Part shown: piece after piece, positions 1 to 12,580 of the stretch
Layout: every line of letters starts with the position of its first letter
Numbering within the stretch: position 1 is the stretch's first letter
Origin: Diphasiastrum complanatum
Lineage: Eukaryota; Streptophyta; Lycopodiopsida; Lycopodiales; Lycopodiaceae
Direction of reading: 5' to 3'
Assembly: GCA_029204225.1 (NCBI GenBank)
Contig: MU832064.1
Span: 25,171-89,170 of the forward strand
DNA length: 64,000 bases
Notes under the pieces: generated by a model
What the model was told of the DNA's origin: nothing
Database searches by the model: none
What the model saw: only the letters and a program-made list of their open reading frames with translations
Translations under genes and position numbers: made by a program

Positions 1-1
1 C

Positions 2-85
2 ACCAAGGCCTTGAGCATTGATGCACACAACAAATTTTGTGCACTGCTAAGTCAAAAGATCAAAGCATTCATGGATCCAAATTAA
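2..85 (+). pseudogene. Ty1-copia pol 3' end (RNase H C-terminal tail)
   Basis: The frame from base 2 reads TKALSIDAHNKFCALL and ends in MDPN and TAA at 83-85. This is the 'FTKAL' tail that closes copia pol polyproteins after RNase H. The minus-strand fragment at 22726-23669 ends in a very similar tail (TKALSLDAHIKFCAEL). The purine run aagaggggg (84-92) directly after the stop is a polypurine tract and leads into the LTR at 93. The rest of the element lies left of the window. Confidence 0.8.
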
Positions 86-92
86 GAGGGGG

Positions 93-620
93 TGTTGGAT
101 TTATCTCCTCTACTCTCCTAAATTCCATGTTAATCTAGTTCCATACATTGCTGCATATTTACTTGCATTGTCACGCAGCTCAACCATTGAAGACGAGCAA
201 GTGAAGATGACCGACATATCGGAGTTGGACGACTTATCAGGTAGACCCAACCTAGACAACATATCGGGGAAGCCCGACTTATCAACCTCCTCATGCTCAT
301 CCTTTGTGCTGCACAATCAACTTGACAATGACAACAACCACGATATTTTTTCAGACAACATGTTATTTTTCTTATGTATATGGATTCACATGTATGAGTA
401 CTGATGTTGTACGGCTGTTGTATGGACAGGGACAATAGAATATCATATCCAAGTGTTTATGACAAGTTCTTATTGAGTTTTCATCTTCTATGTATAGTTG
501 ATGCATAATTGATACATAATGATTGGTGCTCATTTTGCAAGAAATAGAAGTATTTTCTGATTTTTTTTGGGTTTTTTGGATTTATGGAAGTGATTGGGTG
601 CTTGGATCTGAAATCTCCCA
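93..620 (+). repeat. 3' LTR of the copia element entering from the left
   Basis: It begins TGTTGGAT immediately after the polypurine tract. It ends about 620 at gatctgaaatctccca, which resembles the end of the LTR at 1802-2309 (gatctgaaatctttcaca). The 5' boundary is firm. The 3' boundary is by analogy only, because the partner LTR and the left target-site duplication are outside the window. Small open frames inside it (for example 168-404) carry no recognisable protein. Confidence 0.65.
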
Positions 621-881
621 CCTCTCAATCTCTCCCCACAGTACATACAAGCAAAAAGTCTCGAAAAAACAACAAATCTAAGTCCTAATCCACACTAAAC
701 TAACCCCCAAAATCTAATTTTTTTGATGAAATGGAAGGGGTAGGAAAGAAGAGAGTGAGAGATGAAGAAAAGCGCTCTGGGCAAGACGAGTGATGGCGCT
801 ACCCAGCAACATGGCCAATGTAGTGTCGTTGATGTAGTATAGAGGTTTGTCGCTAGGAGCAGCAACCTTGCCTCAACATGC

Positions 882-993
<112 letters not shown>

Positions 994-999
994 ACGAGC

Positions 1000-1519
1000 G
1001 AAAGAGAAACAGACAGAGAGTGAAAAGTACAACTAACAGAGTTTTATTAAGAAAAAAATGAAGATACAATACAAAAGAAATGGCTCTCTTTTATAGATTT
1101 GAAGGGTGAGCCTCCTTCACTTTGATTGGCCACACTTCAATGGCAAGGATTCTAATCCAAGCCCTTCAAACAAACACAAACTCAATCTAATGGTTTTAAG
1201 AAAGCACAAAGTAAGTCACATGAATCATGTGAGTCCAACTTTCACCAAATTAGATTTCTTATTTGCAACTTGAGTTTGTAACTTTAGGCCTATACATTAT
1301 TTATTTACACCTAGGGCCCAAGTCTCTATGAAACAACTTAAAACAACTAGCAATGTGCTCATTGAGTTGGGCTTATACATGTAGGATGCCAATGACCTCG
1401 CACTTATTATTTTAATTGTACAGTGTACTGTGGGGGAGCCAATTTGGCAAGCCTTGGCCAATAGTGGCTTTAGTGGCGGGACCCACTCATTTATTTATGT
1501 ACAGAAAATACCCACAACA
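1000..1519 (-). repeat. Possible minus-strand copia LTR (5' part) with TATA box
   Basis: Read on the minus strand, a purine run (gaaagaggggg, 1520-1530) is followed by TGTTGTGGG starting at 1519, the usual PPT/LTR junction. About 425 bp further on is a TATA-like TATAAAAGAG (around 1085-1094), then aataaaac, then the CT form of the microsatellite at 887-990. No partner LTR, PBS or coding sequence was found, so this could be an ordinary promoter-like stretch. The remaining bases 621-1000 and 1531-1801 show nothing else I recognise. Confidence 0.35.
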
Positions 1520-1801
1520 CCCCCTCTTTCAAACTTAGCTTGAGTTGCTACCATGTAGCAAATTAAGTGGCATGGGACCCATGCCACGTAGGGGGCAAGT
1601 TAAGGACATTTTTTGGGCCTCCGAACATTGCCCGACATGTTAAATTGCTGAAGGCATCTTGTGAAAGATTCAACTAGTTTCATCACATTTTGCAATATTT
1701 TCATATTTGGCATATTGAAGCCAAAACTTGTTTTAGACTTAGAGGTTGACTTTTCAAAGTTCATTAGTCTAAATTTCATTTGAATAAACACTTTTTGAAA
1801 G

Positions 1802-2309
1802 TGTTGGAAAGATAGAATGTGAGTTTGAGTAGATTCAATTTGAATAAGTTGGGTACATTGAATCTAGACCCAAAATTGGTAGGGTTAGCATTTTGGTGGG
1901 AAAGCCAAGTGGCCAAATAGGGTTTGGACCTGCTATAAAAGGATGTAACTCATGGAGAGAGTCATCTTCTCTCTTCTCTATCTCATTTCATGCTTATACA
2001 TGGTTCTCTTGGGTTCTACTATCCATTGGTGCACTATCTTGGTGATTGCTTGCAATTCTATGTGTAGAATGATCTATATTTGCTATTTTTGGATCCACAT
2101 GTGTGAAATACAATAGCTTGCTGGTTTTGTATAGACAACAACAATACATAATCATTTCATTCAAGTTTGATCAAGTTCTATTAGTGTTTGCATCTCAAAT
2201 TGTGTGTAGATGCTGATTTTTCTACATTGGTGAAATTGGTAGTGTATTTCTCTTTCTAACCAAAGATCATTCAAGTAGATTGGATATTAAGGATCTGAAA
2301 TCTTTCACA
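1802..2309 (+). repeat. 5' LTR of copia element 1
   Basis: It starts TGTTGGAAAG and ends TTTCACA, directly followed by the primer-binding site. A TATA box (TATAAAA, 1934-1940) with a CT-rich stretch 30-40 bases downstream is a plausible promoter and start region. No 3' LTR is present in the window. Confidence 0.85.
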
Positions 2310-2321
2310 TGGTATCAGAGC
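2310..2321 (+). other. Primer-binding site, initiator tRNA-Met type
   Basis: TGGTATCAGAGC immediately after the LTR is complementary to the 3' end of plant initiator tRNA-Met, the usual primer of plant copia elements. Confidence 0.9.
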
Positions 2322-2907
2322 TTGTGTTTCAGGTTATGAAGGAGGAAATCAGATCTATCAATGATTTGGTGAAGATATCAGGTCTAGAGCATGCTAGAGA
2401 GGATTCTACACCAAATCGGATTTTTTGCTTTTGTAGATTGGATCTTTTGTAGATCAAAACACTAAATAAGTCAATATACTTGTTCAATTCCATTTTTTGA
2501 ATTCACATGCTGGATTTGGCCAATTTTTGGATCATTGGTTCAGCCTAAGTGGTGGCTTATAGACTGCATATCAAATTTTCAGCATTTGCATGTAGATTTG
2601 GAATAGTCAATTTTTGTGATTTTGTCAAAACCCTAATTTTGATTGGATCTCTAGATAGTGAGGTTGCTGGACTTCATTTGAGTGTGTTTCAATCTTAGGA
2701 AGTGGCAAAAGTCATCAGATTGAGGATAGATCATAGGTTGATCAAGATTCCATGATTCTATGTGTTGATTTGCTTGGATAAGTGCTAGAAGAGAATTTGT
2801 GAGATAGTTTCAAATCTTGGTGATTTCTTTTGAAAGCATTTGTTGTTGTTCAAAGGAGTGCTTTGTGCATTGAAACAGGTTGAAAAAGGAAATTAGGTCA
2901 TTGCTAC

Positions 2908-4890
2908 ATGGCAACCTCAATTGGAGTCACGTTGGAAGCCAATGATAAGCTTATCTCAAGTAACTATTCATTGTGAAAAGTGAGGATGGAGTCACTTCTT
3001 GAGATGAATGATGTTTTGGATATTGTTGTAGGTTTGGAGGAGAGACCAGCAACACAACAAGATCAATTGAGGTATGACAAGAGGGCCAAGAAGGCTCTAC
3101 ACATGATAAAGATGAATGTTACCAATGAACTTCTCAAGGAAGCTGGTAAGTGCACATCATCTTTGGAAGCTTGGAATTCATTGAAGAAATTTTATGAATC
3201 CAAGTCTACTTCTAGAGTGTTGACTCTAAGAAGGCAAATATTTTCCTGTTTGCAAAATAATGAAGAAAGTCCAAGTACTTTTGTTTTGGGAATGAAAGCA
3301 TTGAATGATGAGTTAGCTTGCATAGATGAAAGCATTAAGGAAGGAGAGCTTATTCAAGTGATTCTTAATGGCTTGTTGGATGCTCATGCTAACATTGTTC
3401 AAAGTATTGCTATTCAAAAGACTTTGCCAAGTTTGATGGATCTTCAAGAGATCTTGATCAATGAGGAATATAGGCTTCAAGCAAGAGGTGGATCTACATC
3501 AACACTTCAAGAGGATGCTATGTTCACAAAGGACAAATTCAAGGGCAAAACCAAAAGCAAGTGGTCTAAAGGGCAAGATCAAGTGGATGATTCTTCAAGT
3601 GGCAAAAAGAAGGATAGATCAAAGCTCAAGTGCTTCTATTGTGGCATCAAAGGACACTTTGCAAGTGAGTGCTACAAGAAGAAGAAAGATCAAGGAGACA
3701 AGAAAGGTAATCTTACTCTTGATGAGGATGGTTTGGATGTGCAAGATGCAAATGATGATGCTTTTGTGATGTCTTTATGTATGCTTGCTAATGATGGATA
3801 TCTAGATCCTTGGTGGATTGATAGTGGAGCAAGTTCACACATGACCTTTCACAAAGAGTACTTCACTTCTTTGTTGGCATATGGAGATGACAAGAGGGTG
3901 ATCTACACGACCAATGATGGTGAGTGTGCAATCAAAGGGATTGGCACAATTCCTATTTCTCTCTCTACAAATAGGAATGTTCATTTGGAGGATGTCTTGT
4001 TTATTCCATCTATTACCAAAAATTTGCTTAGTGTGAGTCAAATGCTAAGTAAGGGCCTCAAGGTGGAGTTTGATGGAGATGCTTGTTTGATCAAAAGGAA
4101 GGATGTCTTGATTGGAAAAGGTAATAGGCAAGGGAAGTTGTTCAAACTTGATGCTTGTGTTATTGCTAACCAAGTTGGATGTGTTGCAAGGGACCAAATT
4201 TCTATTCAAGAGGTTTGGCACAAAAGGATGGGACACCTCAACTTCAAGCCATTGGAGGTAATGGCAAGGAAGAAGGTTGTGATTGGTCTTCCAAGTTCCT
4301 TAAGTAATGACAAGCATGTTTGTGAGTCTTGTGCTTTGTCTAAGTCACATAGACTACCTTATACTAGATCTATTTCTAGATCTACAAAGCCTTTTCAACT
4401 TGTACATTCAGATATTCATGGATTTACTACAATTAGCAATAGTGGAGCTAAGATGTATGTAACATTCATTGATGATTTTAGTAGATTTTGTTGGATCTAT
4501 CTACTAAAGAGCAAGGATGAAGTGTATGATGTCTTTTTCAAGTTCAAGAATGCAAGGGAAAACCAATTCTCCACAAAGATCAAGTGCTTGAGAGGTGACA
4601 ATGGTGGTGAGTACATATCTAACAAGTTCAAGGCCTTTTGTGATGAGCATGGGATCAAGAGGGAGTATACAACATTAAGGACCCCACAACAAAATGGAGT
4701 GGCTGAAAGGAAGAATAGGACTTTATGTGAAAGTGCTAAAGCTATGAGGTTAAGTGCTAATCTTGACAAACCATTTTGGGATCAAGCTTTGTTGTGTGCC
4801 AATTTTTTGTGCAATAGGTGGCCTTTGGGGAAGGACACCTTTTGAGATGCTATGAGCTCATGGCCATTGGCATTACACTTATTAGTACAT
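2908..4890 (+). pseudogene. Truncated Ty1-copia gag-pol (element 1): gag, protease, integrase
   Basis: ATG at 2908 opens gag (MATSIGVTLEAND). A TGA at 2974-2976 replaces the conserved Trp of the 'W' in NYxLW (TGG to TGA). From 2977 the frame stays open to 4845. In order: copia-type gag (UBN2) with LLEAGKCTSSLEAWNSL; a zinc knuckle CFYCGIKGHFASEC at about 3631-3672; protease WWIDSGASSHMT near 3810; the GAG-pre-integrase HxxxH/CxxC region WHKRMGHLNF ... CESCALSKSH (4216-4350); and an integrase core with D (HSDIHG), D (RGDNGGEY) and E (NGVAERKN). Sequence similarity stops at about 4845-4890, inside the linker after integrase. RT, RNase H and the 3' LTR are missing, so this is a truncated insertion. 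The gene is dead but well preserved. Confidence 0.92.
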
Positions 4891-5080
4891 GTTAAGCAAC
4901 AAGTAAACTGTTCATATATACAACTTGGTAAAGGCATTTATGGAGCTAAGCTCCTTAGATGCCACTATACAGTGGTCGAGATTACCTGCACCTTTCCGGT
5001 GGCAGTCAACAACTCCTACCCATTCACCCCACTGTGATGGACAAAACCTAACGTTTAACTTAAAGAGCTCACGAATGTGA

Positions 5081-5114
<34 letters not shown>

Positions 5115-7528
5115 TGCTAAAGTTGATTCAAAATTTTGTAAGTCATTTATAATGGATTATAGGTTTTTGGCAAGCCCATAAAGGATCCAACACAATTTAA
5201 AGGTATTGGATGCTTCCAAGTCTCAAACTTGGTGGTGTTAGAGAGCACCCACAATCATCTATCAAGCACCATTGGATGGTGGCAAGCACAAGACTCCCAT
5301 GTTACCTATTTGTTTTTCCCCATTTTGACTTGTCCCCCCCCTTCCCCAAAAAAAAAAACACCCGAGTACACCCACATATCTATTCAGAGACTATCATGGC
5401 ACGCATAATTCTTTATTCACTCATCTCCATTTTTGTTGGTTGAGCTAACCCATCAGCTCATCCACCTATTTTTATCTACATGACTACACACTTTTCTTTT
5501 TGTTTAAAATTGTACTCTAAAATGGCATAATGATTTGATTTCACGTTGTGCCTTTGAATTATGGGTAAGGATTTGCGCAATGTGTACACGGGATAATTTC
5601 TTCAAAGCACCTTACTCGAGGAGCACTTATTTCTCCAAATCTCCTTTGTAGGAATTCGAACCTCGCATCATGTTGTCCATGTGTAAGGAAGTTGGATATA
5701 AGTATTCATAACAATGGAAACTCGGGCTAAAATTGTAAATTGTGCAAACACAAAATGCCTTGAAGCCTAGGGCTCTAAAATTATGGAGCTTCATCCTCGA
5801 GGTGGCTATACCTAAACATAATGATGATAATGCAATTAGGAACAATCTCATCTTTCCTCAAAAGGCATTACCTCTACATGAAAATATTGTCCAATAATGT
5901 GTCTTGAGATGATAAATTAGTACATATTCCAAAAAAGTTCAACAATACACTAGTACAAGAAAAAAAAGATGTCAAAAGCTTACTGATAATAAAAGGATTT
6001 TGCTAATCGAATAGGAGAGAAACTTGAAGAGGTTCCTTTCTATAGTTCATGGGATGAATGAAAATTATTTCATGTCTTATACAATACCTTTTGAGAAGGT
6101 TTTTTTGGTCTTGAAAAACGAATCTACTATACTAACAAACCATAATAAACTAGGTACAAATATTAGAAGAGGAAAAGAAAGATGCTCATTGCATACTTTA
6201 AGAGATCACAATGAAGACAAAATATGTAACAAAGAATGAAAGTTGGTTTGCTCTCCAGCTCCCAAAGGAGAAAAAGCTTGGGAAAGAGCTTTTGACAACT
6301 AAGCCAAATACTTGAAAACAAAAAAGAATTGTGTCCTTACTTAAAACAATTCTATAGGCAATGGGTGGGGAAGAGGACAATGGCGATAGAGAAAAGTAGG
6401 TACGAAGTTCCAAACTAAGTTTGAGCTTGCACAAGATGGCGAAGCTACAAGAGATGATTATGAAAGCATGACAAAGGCATGGCAAGGATGCTAGTCATCA
6501 AGAGAGAAGCCACTATCTTCTAAAAAGCCATAAGGAAAAAAGATGGAAAAAATGATTAGAAATTTTGTTCATGAAAAGAGCAAAAATATGGAGTCGAGAG
6601 CTAGCCTTGTGTGCATAGGCTCCAACATGATTGAAAAATCCCTTGATCCTAGATTTGTTGTAAGGAACAAGCAAGCAGTTCTTGGAGAGCCTTGTATTGG
6701 AGAACCCTTAGTATATGATATACAAAATTATCTCTTCCTTACAAGCTTGATCAATTGCTTTGTTAAGATACTCTTAAAGGTGATGAGGGAAGTGATCATA
6801 ATAGATAAGTAGAGCATAGAGATGGATCTAGAGATTCCCACTCCAAATGAGTTTTATACTATGGCAAAATAGATTGAGGTCAAGAAGCAAGAACTCAATG
6901 CCAAAGCCATAATGTGTGAAGAAAGCAAGGATAAAACATGGATGTCTAGTGAATGGAACCAAAGCTTTTAGTTTGGGCTATTTTTTGCTTTTTGGTTATA
7001 TTTTTAATTTTTTTGATAAAATTTTGTATTGTTTGATAGTGAAATTTCATATCTTGTCTTTGATATGAATGTGAAAATTTTCATAAATTTTTGTCTTAAC
7101 TTGATGATTTACCAAGATATTGAAGGTTTTAGCAATTGTATTAAAAAAATTGAATAGCTTTGCTATATTTATATGTTTCAACAAACAAAAACTTGCTTAC
7201 TATGTGATAATTTAGCTATTTTATTTTTTGAAATGAAGAACCCTGAATGGAATTTCCCACCTAAGATTTCAGGAGACAAGATGGAGCCAAAGCCAATCCT
7301 CACTTGTTGTCCTTCACAATGCAACTAGTCAAATGTCCAGAATTTAAGTCGTATACCCAACATAAATTTCAATTAAACAACCAAGGTCTATTAGAAAAAA
7401 ATATCTTAATTAACTTTTGAAGAGTATTTTGAGAATTATCAAATAATTTCTTACTCTACTCAGCTTCTTCTCTTGATTAATGGAAATTTTAAGATAAGCA
7501 AAATGAATGTTGTAAATATCATCTTGAA
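4891..7528. other. Intergenic DNA without recognisable genes
   Basis: AT-rich sequence with an (AT)n tract at 5084-5112. Short open frames at 6024-6239 and 6543-6812 have low-complexity or unplaceable translations, and I do not call them genes. No LTR, PBS or splice-bounded exon was identified. Confidence 0.6.
5084..5112. repeat. (AT)n microsatellite
   Basis: About 14 TA/AT dinucleotides in a row. Confidence 0.95.
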
Positions 7529-7999
7529 GTGACAATGCTTTATAAGCATTTATTATTTTTCTCAAAACAATCAATCTTTGCTTGCTATATATGCAAGCTG
7601 CCTTTTGGCCGTTTGCTCAATCTTGTGGAGCGTCCTGGTAACAACATTTGGGCCATGAGGGAACCCGAATGTATGCAAGTCTGCCGTCGCAAAATATATA
7701 TTGTACACATAGTTCTTGACAGGGGGAACTATGAATTGGCAAGATCTTGTAGTGACATTGTAATCGGCGTATTCCATATGAAGCAAATAAGGACTCTAAT
7801 ACCCAGCCAGGACAGGAATTTGGAACTCAATCGCCTTGAAAAAACGTTGTGCATGCTGGTAACAGGTTTGCATCTCTTGAATATCCAGCTTGCACATCTA
7901 GATGTCGATTTTATTTGCATCAGGGTCGTCGAAACTGGAACTTTGATTGGAGGACGTGTTGGAAAACTGAAAAAAATAGTGGTCTGGAAAAAGTGTTAA
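7529..7999. other. Unrecognised open region (156 codons on +)
   Basis: The plus strand is open for 156 codons. The minus strand is also open in pieces (7571-7786, 7729-7920). The base composition is less AT-rich than the flanks. None of the translations matches a family I know and no splice-bounded structure is clear, so the strand cannot be chosen. It may be an exon remnant of a captured gene or of a transposon. No function is proposed. Confidence 0.25.
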
Positions 8000-8004
8000 C
8001 AGGA

Positions 8005-8160
8005 GCTTCGGCTCGGTCGAGAGTGTGACGGATGGCGTCGGTCGAGATTGGACTAAAAAGGTGTCGGTCGAGATGGAAGTTGATGGCATCGGTCGAAATT
8101 GGACTGGAAGGCTTCAGTCAAGATGGCAAGTGAAGGCATCGGTCGAGGAGGCAAGTGAAA
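8005..8160. repeat. Minisatellite block 1, unit about 27 bp (TCGGTCGAGAT core)
   Basis: About six diverged copies of a unit with the core cggtcgagat followed by gga/ctg and aagg. It is the same unit as at 8762-9098. The 600 bp between the two blocks show no gene or repeat I recognise. Confidence 0.8.
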
Positions 8161-8761
8161 ATGTGTGCAAAGCGAAGGTGTGGAAATATGGTGTATCTGT
8201 GAGAAAAGGAATCGATGGAGTGGGGTTGGAATGGTAGAGCAAAAAGGTGAAGTAAGATGCCTGAAAGAACAGGATGTTTTGATGTCAGTTGAGTATGAGA
8301 ATGTTGGAAAGATGGAGAACTTTGGGAATGAAATGGTGTAGGTGTGAGGGAAGTGGAAAAAACAAGTGGTTGTGAAACTGTTGATGATGATGTTCTCAAT
8401 AGTGTAACGGGAGCGTAATGTATGCTCACGTGACACTACCCCTCAGGTGTGCGAAAATTTTCAAGAAGATGGTTCGACTGCCGACGATGTTAGGTTTGGA
8501 ATGGTTGGTGATGGCTCTCTGTATGGTGATTATACCAAGATGGCAGAAACTTGGTGGATGTAGTGTGTAGCCAAGGACGGATGGATGTAATATAAGACCG
8601 CCAGAATCGAACATGGAAGTAGCAAGATAGCTGCAAGAAACTCCAGTATTTGCACTTTCTTGAGGTACGAATGTTTACACTGTCATGGTATTTATGGTCA
8701 TCGTCGTCTTGCTTCATTCAAGATTTGACGTGATGGCTCTTTAAAGTACTTTTAAAAAAAA

Positions 8762-9098
8762 AAATCTTCGGTCGAGATCTTGACGAGTGGCTCTGGTCGA
8801 GATCTTGATGAAGGTCTTCGGGCGAGATGGGACTGGAATTCCTCGGCCGAGATGAGACTGAAATCCATCGGTCGAGATCTGAGTGAAAGCCTTCGATTGA
8901 GATCTGAGGGAAAGCCTTTGGTCGAGATCTGATGGAGAGCCTTCGGTAAAAAAAAAAGGCTTCGATTGAGATCTGACCGAAATCTGTCGGTCAAGATGAG
9001 ACTGAAAGCCTCCGGTTGAGATTTGATGAAATTCTTCGGTTGAGATCTAACTGAAATGCTTCGGTCGAGATCGAACTGAAAGCCTTCAATTGAGATCT
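8762..9098. repeat. Minisatellite block 2, unit about 27 bp, about 13 copies
   Basis: Imperfect tandem units near CTTCGGTCGAGATCTGA plus CTGAAAGC. Because the unit is a multiple of three, the minus strand reads as an apparent 80-codon repeat protein (8752-8994). I treat that as a by-product. Gypsy 1 is inserted at the right edge of the block. Confidence 0.85.
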
Positions 9099-9103
9099 TA
9101 ACC

Positions 9104-9568
9104 AGTTATGATCAAAATCTCAGGTGTTGAATCAATGAAGTGTAAAAGACAGCAATAGACTAAAGCCCTCAAAGCAATAGACAAGACAATAGGTTCTCCC
9201 ACGAAGAGCTCAAGCAATACCAATCAATAATCTGAAAAATGAGTGTACAAATGCCCCTATAAATATCCTACCAATGAACCCTAAAATAGGAATTCAAAAG
9301 TAAAGGGAGGCAAAATGTGGAGGGAAAATAGCGCGTCCTCCTATGGGCCCCCACTCCACATATAACCATATAATAAGGGCCCAAGGCCAATCAATGTCAT
9401 CAAAAAGAACCCAGTGTGGGTCATAAGCATATAAAAAGGCTCTGGGGCCTGTACATGACTAATATAGAATGCATAACCAGAAATATACATAACCAACAGT
9501 AAATGTAAGGAGGCCTACGGAATATATGCAGAGTAGCCCAGTAGGCCTGTATCATGTAGTCTGTAACT
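9104..9568 (-). repeat. Gypsy 1 3' LTR
   Basis: Aligned by eye with 14491-14953. On the minus strand it starts AGTTACAGACT and ends GATCATAACT. It directly follows the purine tract ccagggag. Confidence 0.9.
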
Positions 9569-9644
9569 CTCCCTGGCTATAAAGAACATTGCCCCCAATG
9601 TAGGCAAAATAAGATAAGAACCAGTGCCAGAGAAAAATATTGCA

Positions 9645-12450
9645 TCAAGATATCCCATCTGAGAAAGGAACATCACGAGAAGCCGGAGCATCCCGAGAAG
9701 TAATGGTAGCTGCAAGTGATCGAGCCTGATCAGCCAGGATAGGAGTATGATAAAAAAACATCAATGGGCTCCCAAGTAGCCTCCTCAATAGGACGACCAT
9801 CCCACTGGAGCAAAAGTTGAACCTGCCGATGGCGACGACTATGCAATAAGTGCACCTGTAAAATAGTAGCTGGCAGGAATGGAAAAAGCTCTGGATCTGT
9901 AGGAAATGAGGAATCTCCAGGAGCATCATCCTCAATAGCAGCATGTAATAAACTGACATGAAAGATATCACAAGCCCAAGTAGCAACAGGTAACTCAAGA
10001 TGATATGTAACTGGACTGAGGTGCTCAAGAATCTGAAAAAGGCCCATAATAGCGCGGCACAAGCTTCTCAGTAGAAGCAAGACCCTGTACAAAACGATGG
10101 CGAGAAAAGCGTAACCGAAGGAAAACAGTATCTCCCTCTGCAAACTCAACATGGCACCGATGACGATCAACAATGGTCCTGTACCGCTGCTGAATATGTT
10201 GTAAATGAGTAGCAGCTCTAGTAATAATCTTCCGAGCAATCGAAGATAAGATAAAATAGTAATAGGTGCATCATCTGGAGGAGCAAGTATACCGGGTAGA
10301 ACTGGTGAGTATCCATGAGCAAGCAGAAAAGGAGAAACAACTGTGCTGGAACTAACAGATTTATTATAACTATACTCAGCCAGACATAAATGCTGATCCC
10401 AATCACGACCAAAAGGAGAAACATAATGTCGTAAATAATCCTCCAATACCCGGTTAATAACCTCAAACTGACCATCCGCAGAAGAATGATAAGTAGTGCC
10501 CATAAGTATCCTAACATCCAAGATACGCATAAGCTCTGTCCAAAAACCTGATGTAAACTTGGTATCCCGGTCAGTAAGTATAGATCGTGGGAGACCATGT
10601 AAGTAGAAAATCTTAGAAATAAATATACGACCACACTGCTCTGCTGTAATAGTATGTCTGACTGGTATGAAATCAGCTTGTTTAGAAAACCTATCAACTA
10701 CCACCAAACAAGAGTCATGACCACGCTGAGTACGGGGAAGACCTAAAATGAAGTCCATAGATATATCAGTCCACTGGCGGGAAGGAATAGGCCAACTTTG
10801 AAGGAGACTACCTGGTTTTTTACGGGAATACTTACGAAGGCAAAAATCACAAGAGCTCACGCTTCATGGAAGACCAAGAAAAATGTTCTTTCAAACGGAA
10901 CAAGGACTTCTGAAGACCAAAATGGCCACCAACAAGAGAGAAATGGGCATCAAGAAGGAGTTGTGGACGTATGTTGAGAGTGCTGGGAATACATAACGAA
11001 CCATAGTGAAACAAACGATGATTAACAATGGAATAAACCTGGTGAGGGTGAGAGAAAGGACGAGAGGCAGACGACATAACATCACGAAAGTTTGGACATG
11101 TGACATAAGCCTGAGGAAGATCATCATACCAAGAGTGGGAAGACGTAACAAGACTGTAAGTAAGAGCAAGTAAACGAGACAAAGCATCAGCAGCAGCGTT
11201 ACTTTTACCAGGCTTATAATGAATATCAAAATGAAAGGATTGTAAAAACTGAAGCCAACGGTACTGACGACCACTAAGATCCTTTTGTGTATACAAATAA
11301 CGAAGTGACTGGTGATCAGTAAAAACATCAAACGGTACACGATACAGATAATGACGCCACTTCTTCAAAGCAAAAATAATAGCAAGCAACTCTTTTTCAT
11401 GAGTGGAATAGCGTTGCTCATACGAACAAAGACAACAAGATTCATATGCAATAACACACTTATGCTGACGTAACAAAGCACCTAATCCTATGGATCTAGC
11501 ATCAGTCTCAACAGCAAAATGTTGGGAAAAATCTGGAAGACATAAAACAGGGGCAGTGGTAAGCTTAACCTTCAAAGTATCAAAAGTTGACTGACATGCG
11601 AGAGTCCAAGCAAACGAAGATTCCTTTTTCAACAGAGCATGCAAAGGAGATGCAGGAGTGGCAAAAATGAGCAACTGGTTTACAAAGATGGATAGCAAGA
11701 CCAAGAAACATACGAACATCAGCAAACACAAGCCATGAAAGAATAGAATGGACCTTACGAGGGTCGAGACAAACAGTACCATTAGTAACAAAGAAGCCCA
11801 AAAACCTGATTTGTACGATAGCAAAAGAACATTTAGAACGTTTAGCATACAAACAATGACACACTTTCCAAGCAGAGGACGAAAGTGTTATTCATGACAT
11901 TCTGAAAAGTGGGCGGGCCATTGGTAACACCAAAAGGAAGGAAACGAAACTCATACAGACCAAAGTGGGTACAGAAAGCTGTCTTGTGCTCATCAGGAGG
12001 ATGCATACGAATCTGGTGATAATCAGAATGGAGGTCAAGTTTAGAAAAGATCTTGGCTTGGCCTAACTGGTCAAATAGGTCATCCATATGAGGGATAGGT
12101 TACTGATTACGGATATTAAGTTTATTTAAAGCACGATAATCAATACATAGATGTTTAGTACCATCCTTCTTAAAACAGGAGCACCAAAAGGACTGTGGCT
12201 AGGAACAATAAGGCCTTGACGTAATAAATCAGACACTTGACACTGGACTTTCTCGCGCTCAACAATAGACATACGAAAAGGAGGACGAGAAGGAGGTGAT
12301 GCAGAGGAAACAAGGTCTATATGGTGGTTGACATCTCTTAAAGGTGGTAACTGAGTCGGCTATCTAAAAACATGCTCAAATTCATGCAACAGTTCAAAAA
12401 ATACATGTGGCAAAGGTGGTGCATCCGCAATAGGCTGAACTGGCTAAACA
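9645..12450 (-). pseudogene. Gypsy 1 pol: RT, RNase H, integrase, chromodomain
   Basis: Reading leftwards: RT N-terminal part (FEHVFR, PPLRDVNHHIDL, then [15 protein letters not shown] at about 12050). RT breaks after [15 protein letters not shown], and the YxDD-bearing segment is deleted at about 11850. RNase H is intact-looking (ETDARSIGLGALL ... FTDHQSLRYLY ... ADALSRL, 11190-11560). The integrase zinc-binding H2C2 (HFGLQKS ... CDFCLRK) crosses a frameshift at about 10850. The integrase core keeps D (ISMDFILGLP), D (LTDRDTKF) and E (DGQFEVINR). The chromodomain (QLLLQWDGRPIEEATWEP) is near 9790-9850, then a frameshift, then a short tail ending at 9645. Several frame breaks make it non-functional. 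The chromodomain places it among chromoviruses. Confidence 0.92.
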
Positions 12451-12580
12451 GAAAGAATAACCGCACAGTGGGCCTTCGGGAGGCTCCGTATGAACTGCTT
12501 CCCGGAAATAGCTGATAGTCCTACCGAGAATCAATACCGAAAATTATATGCTGAGTACCATCATGAGAGAATGTCAATGT

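Noticed and set aside
8053-8436. Minus-strand frames with Ser/Thr/Pro-rich translations
   Set aside because: They arise from the minisatellite and neighbouring low-complexity sequence; no recognisable protein.
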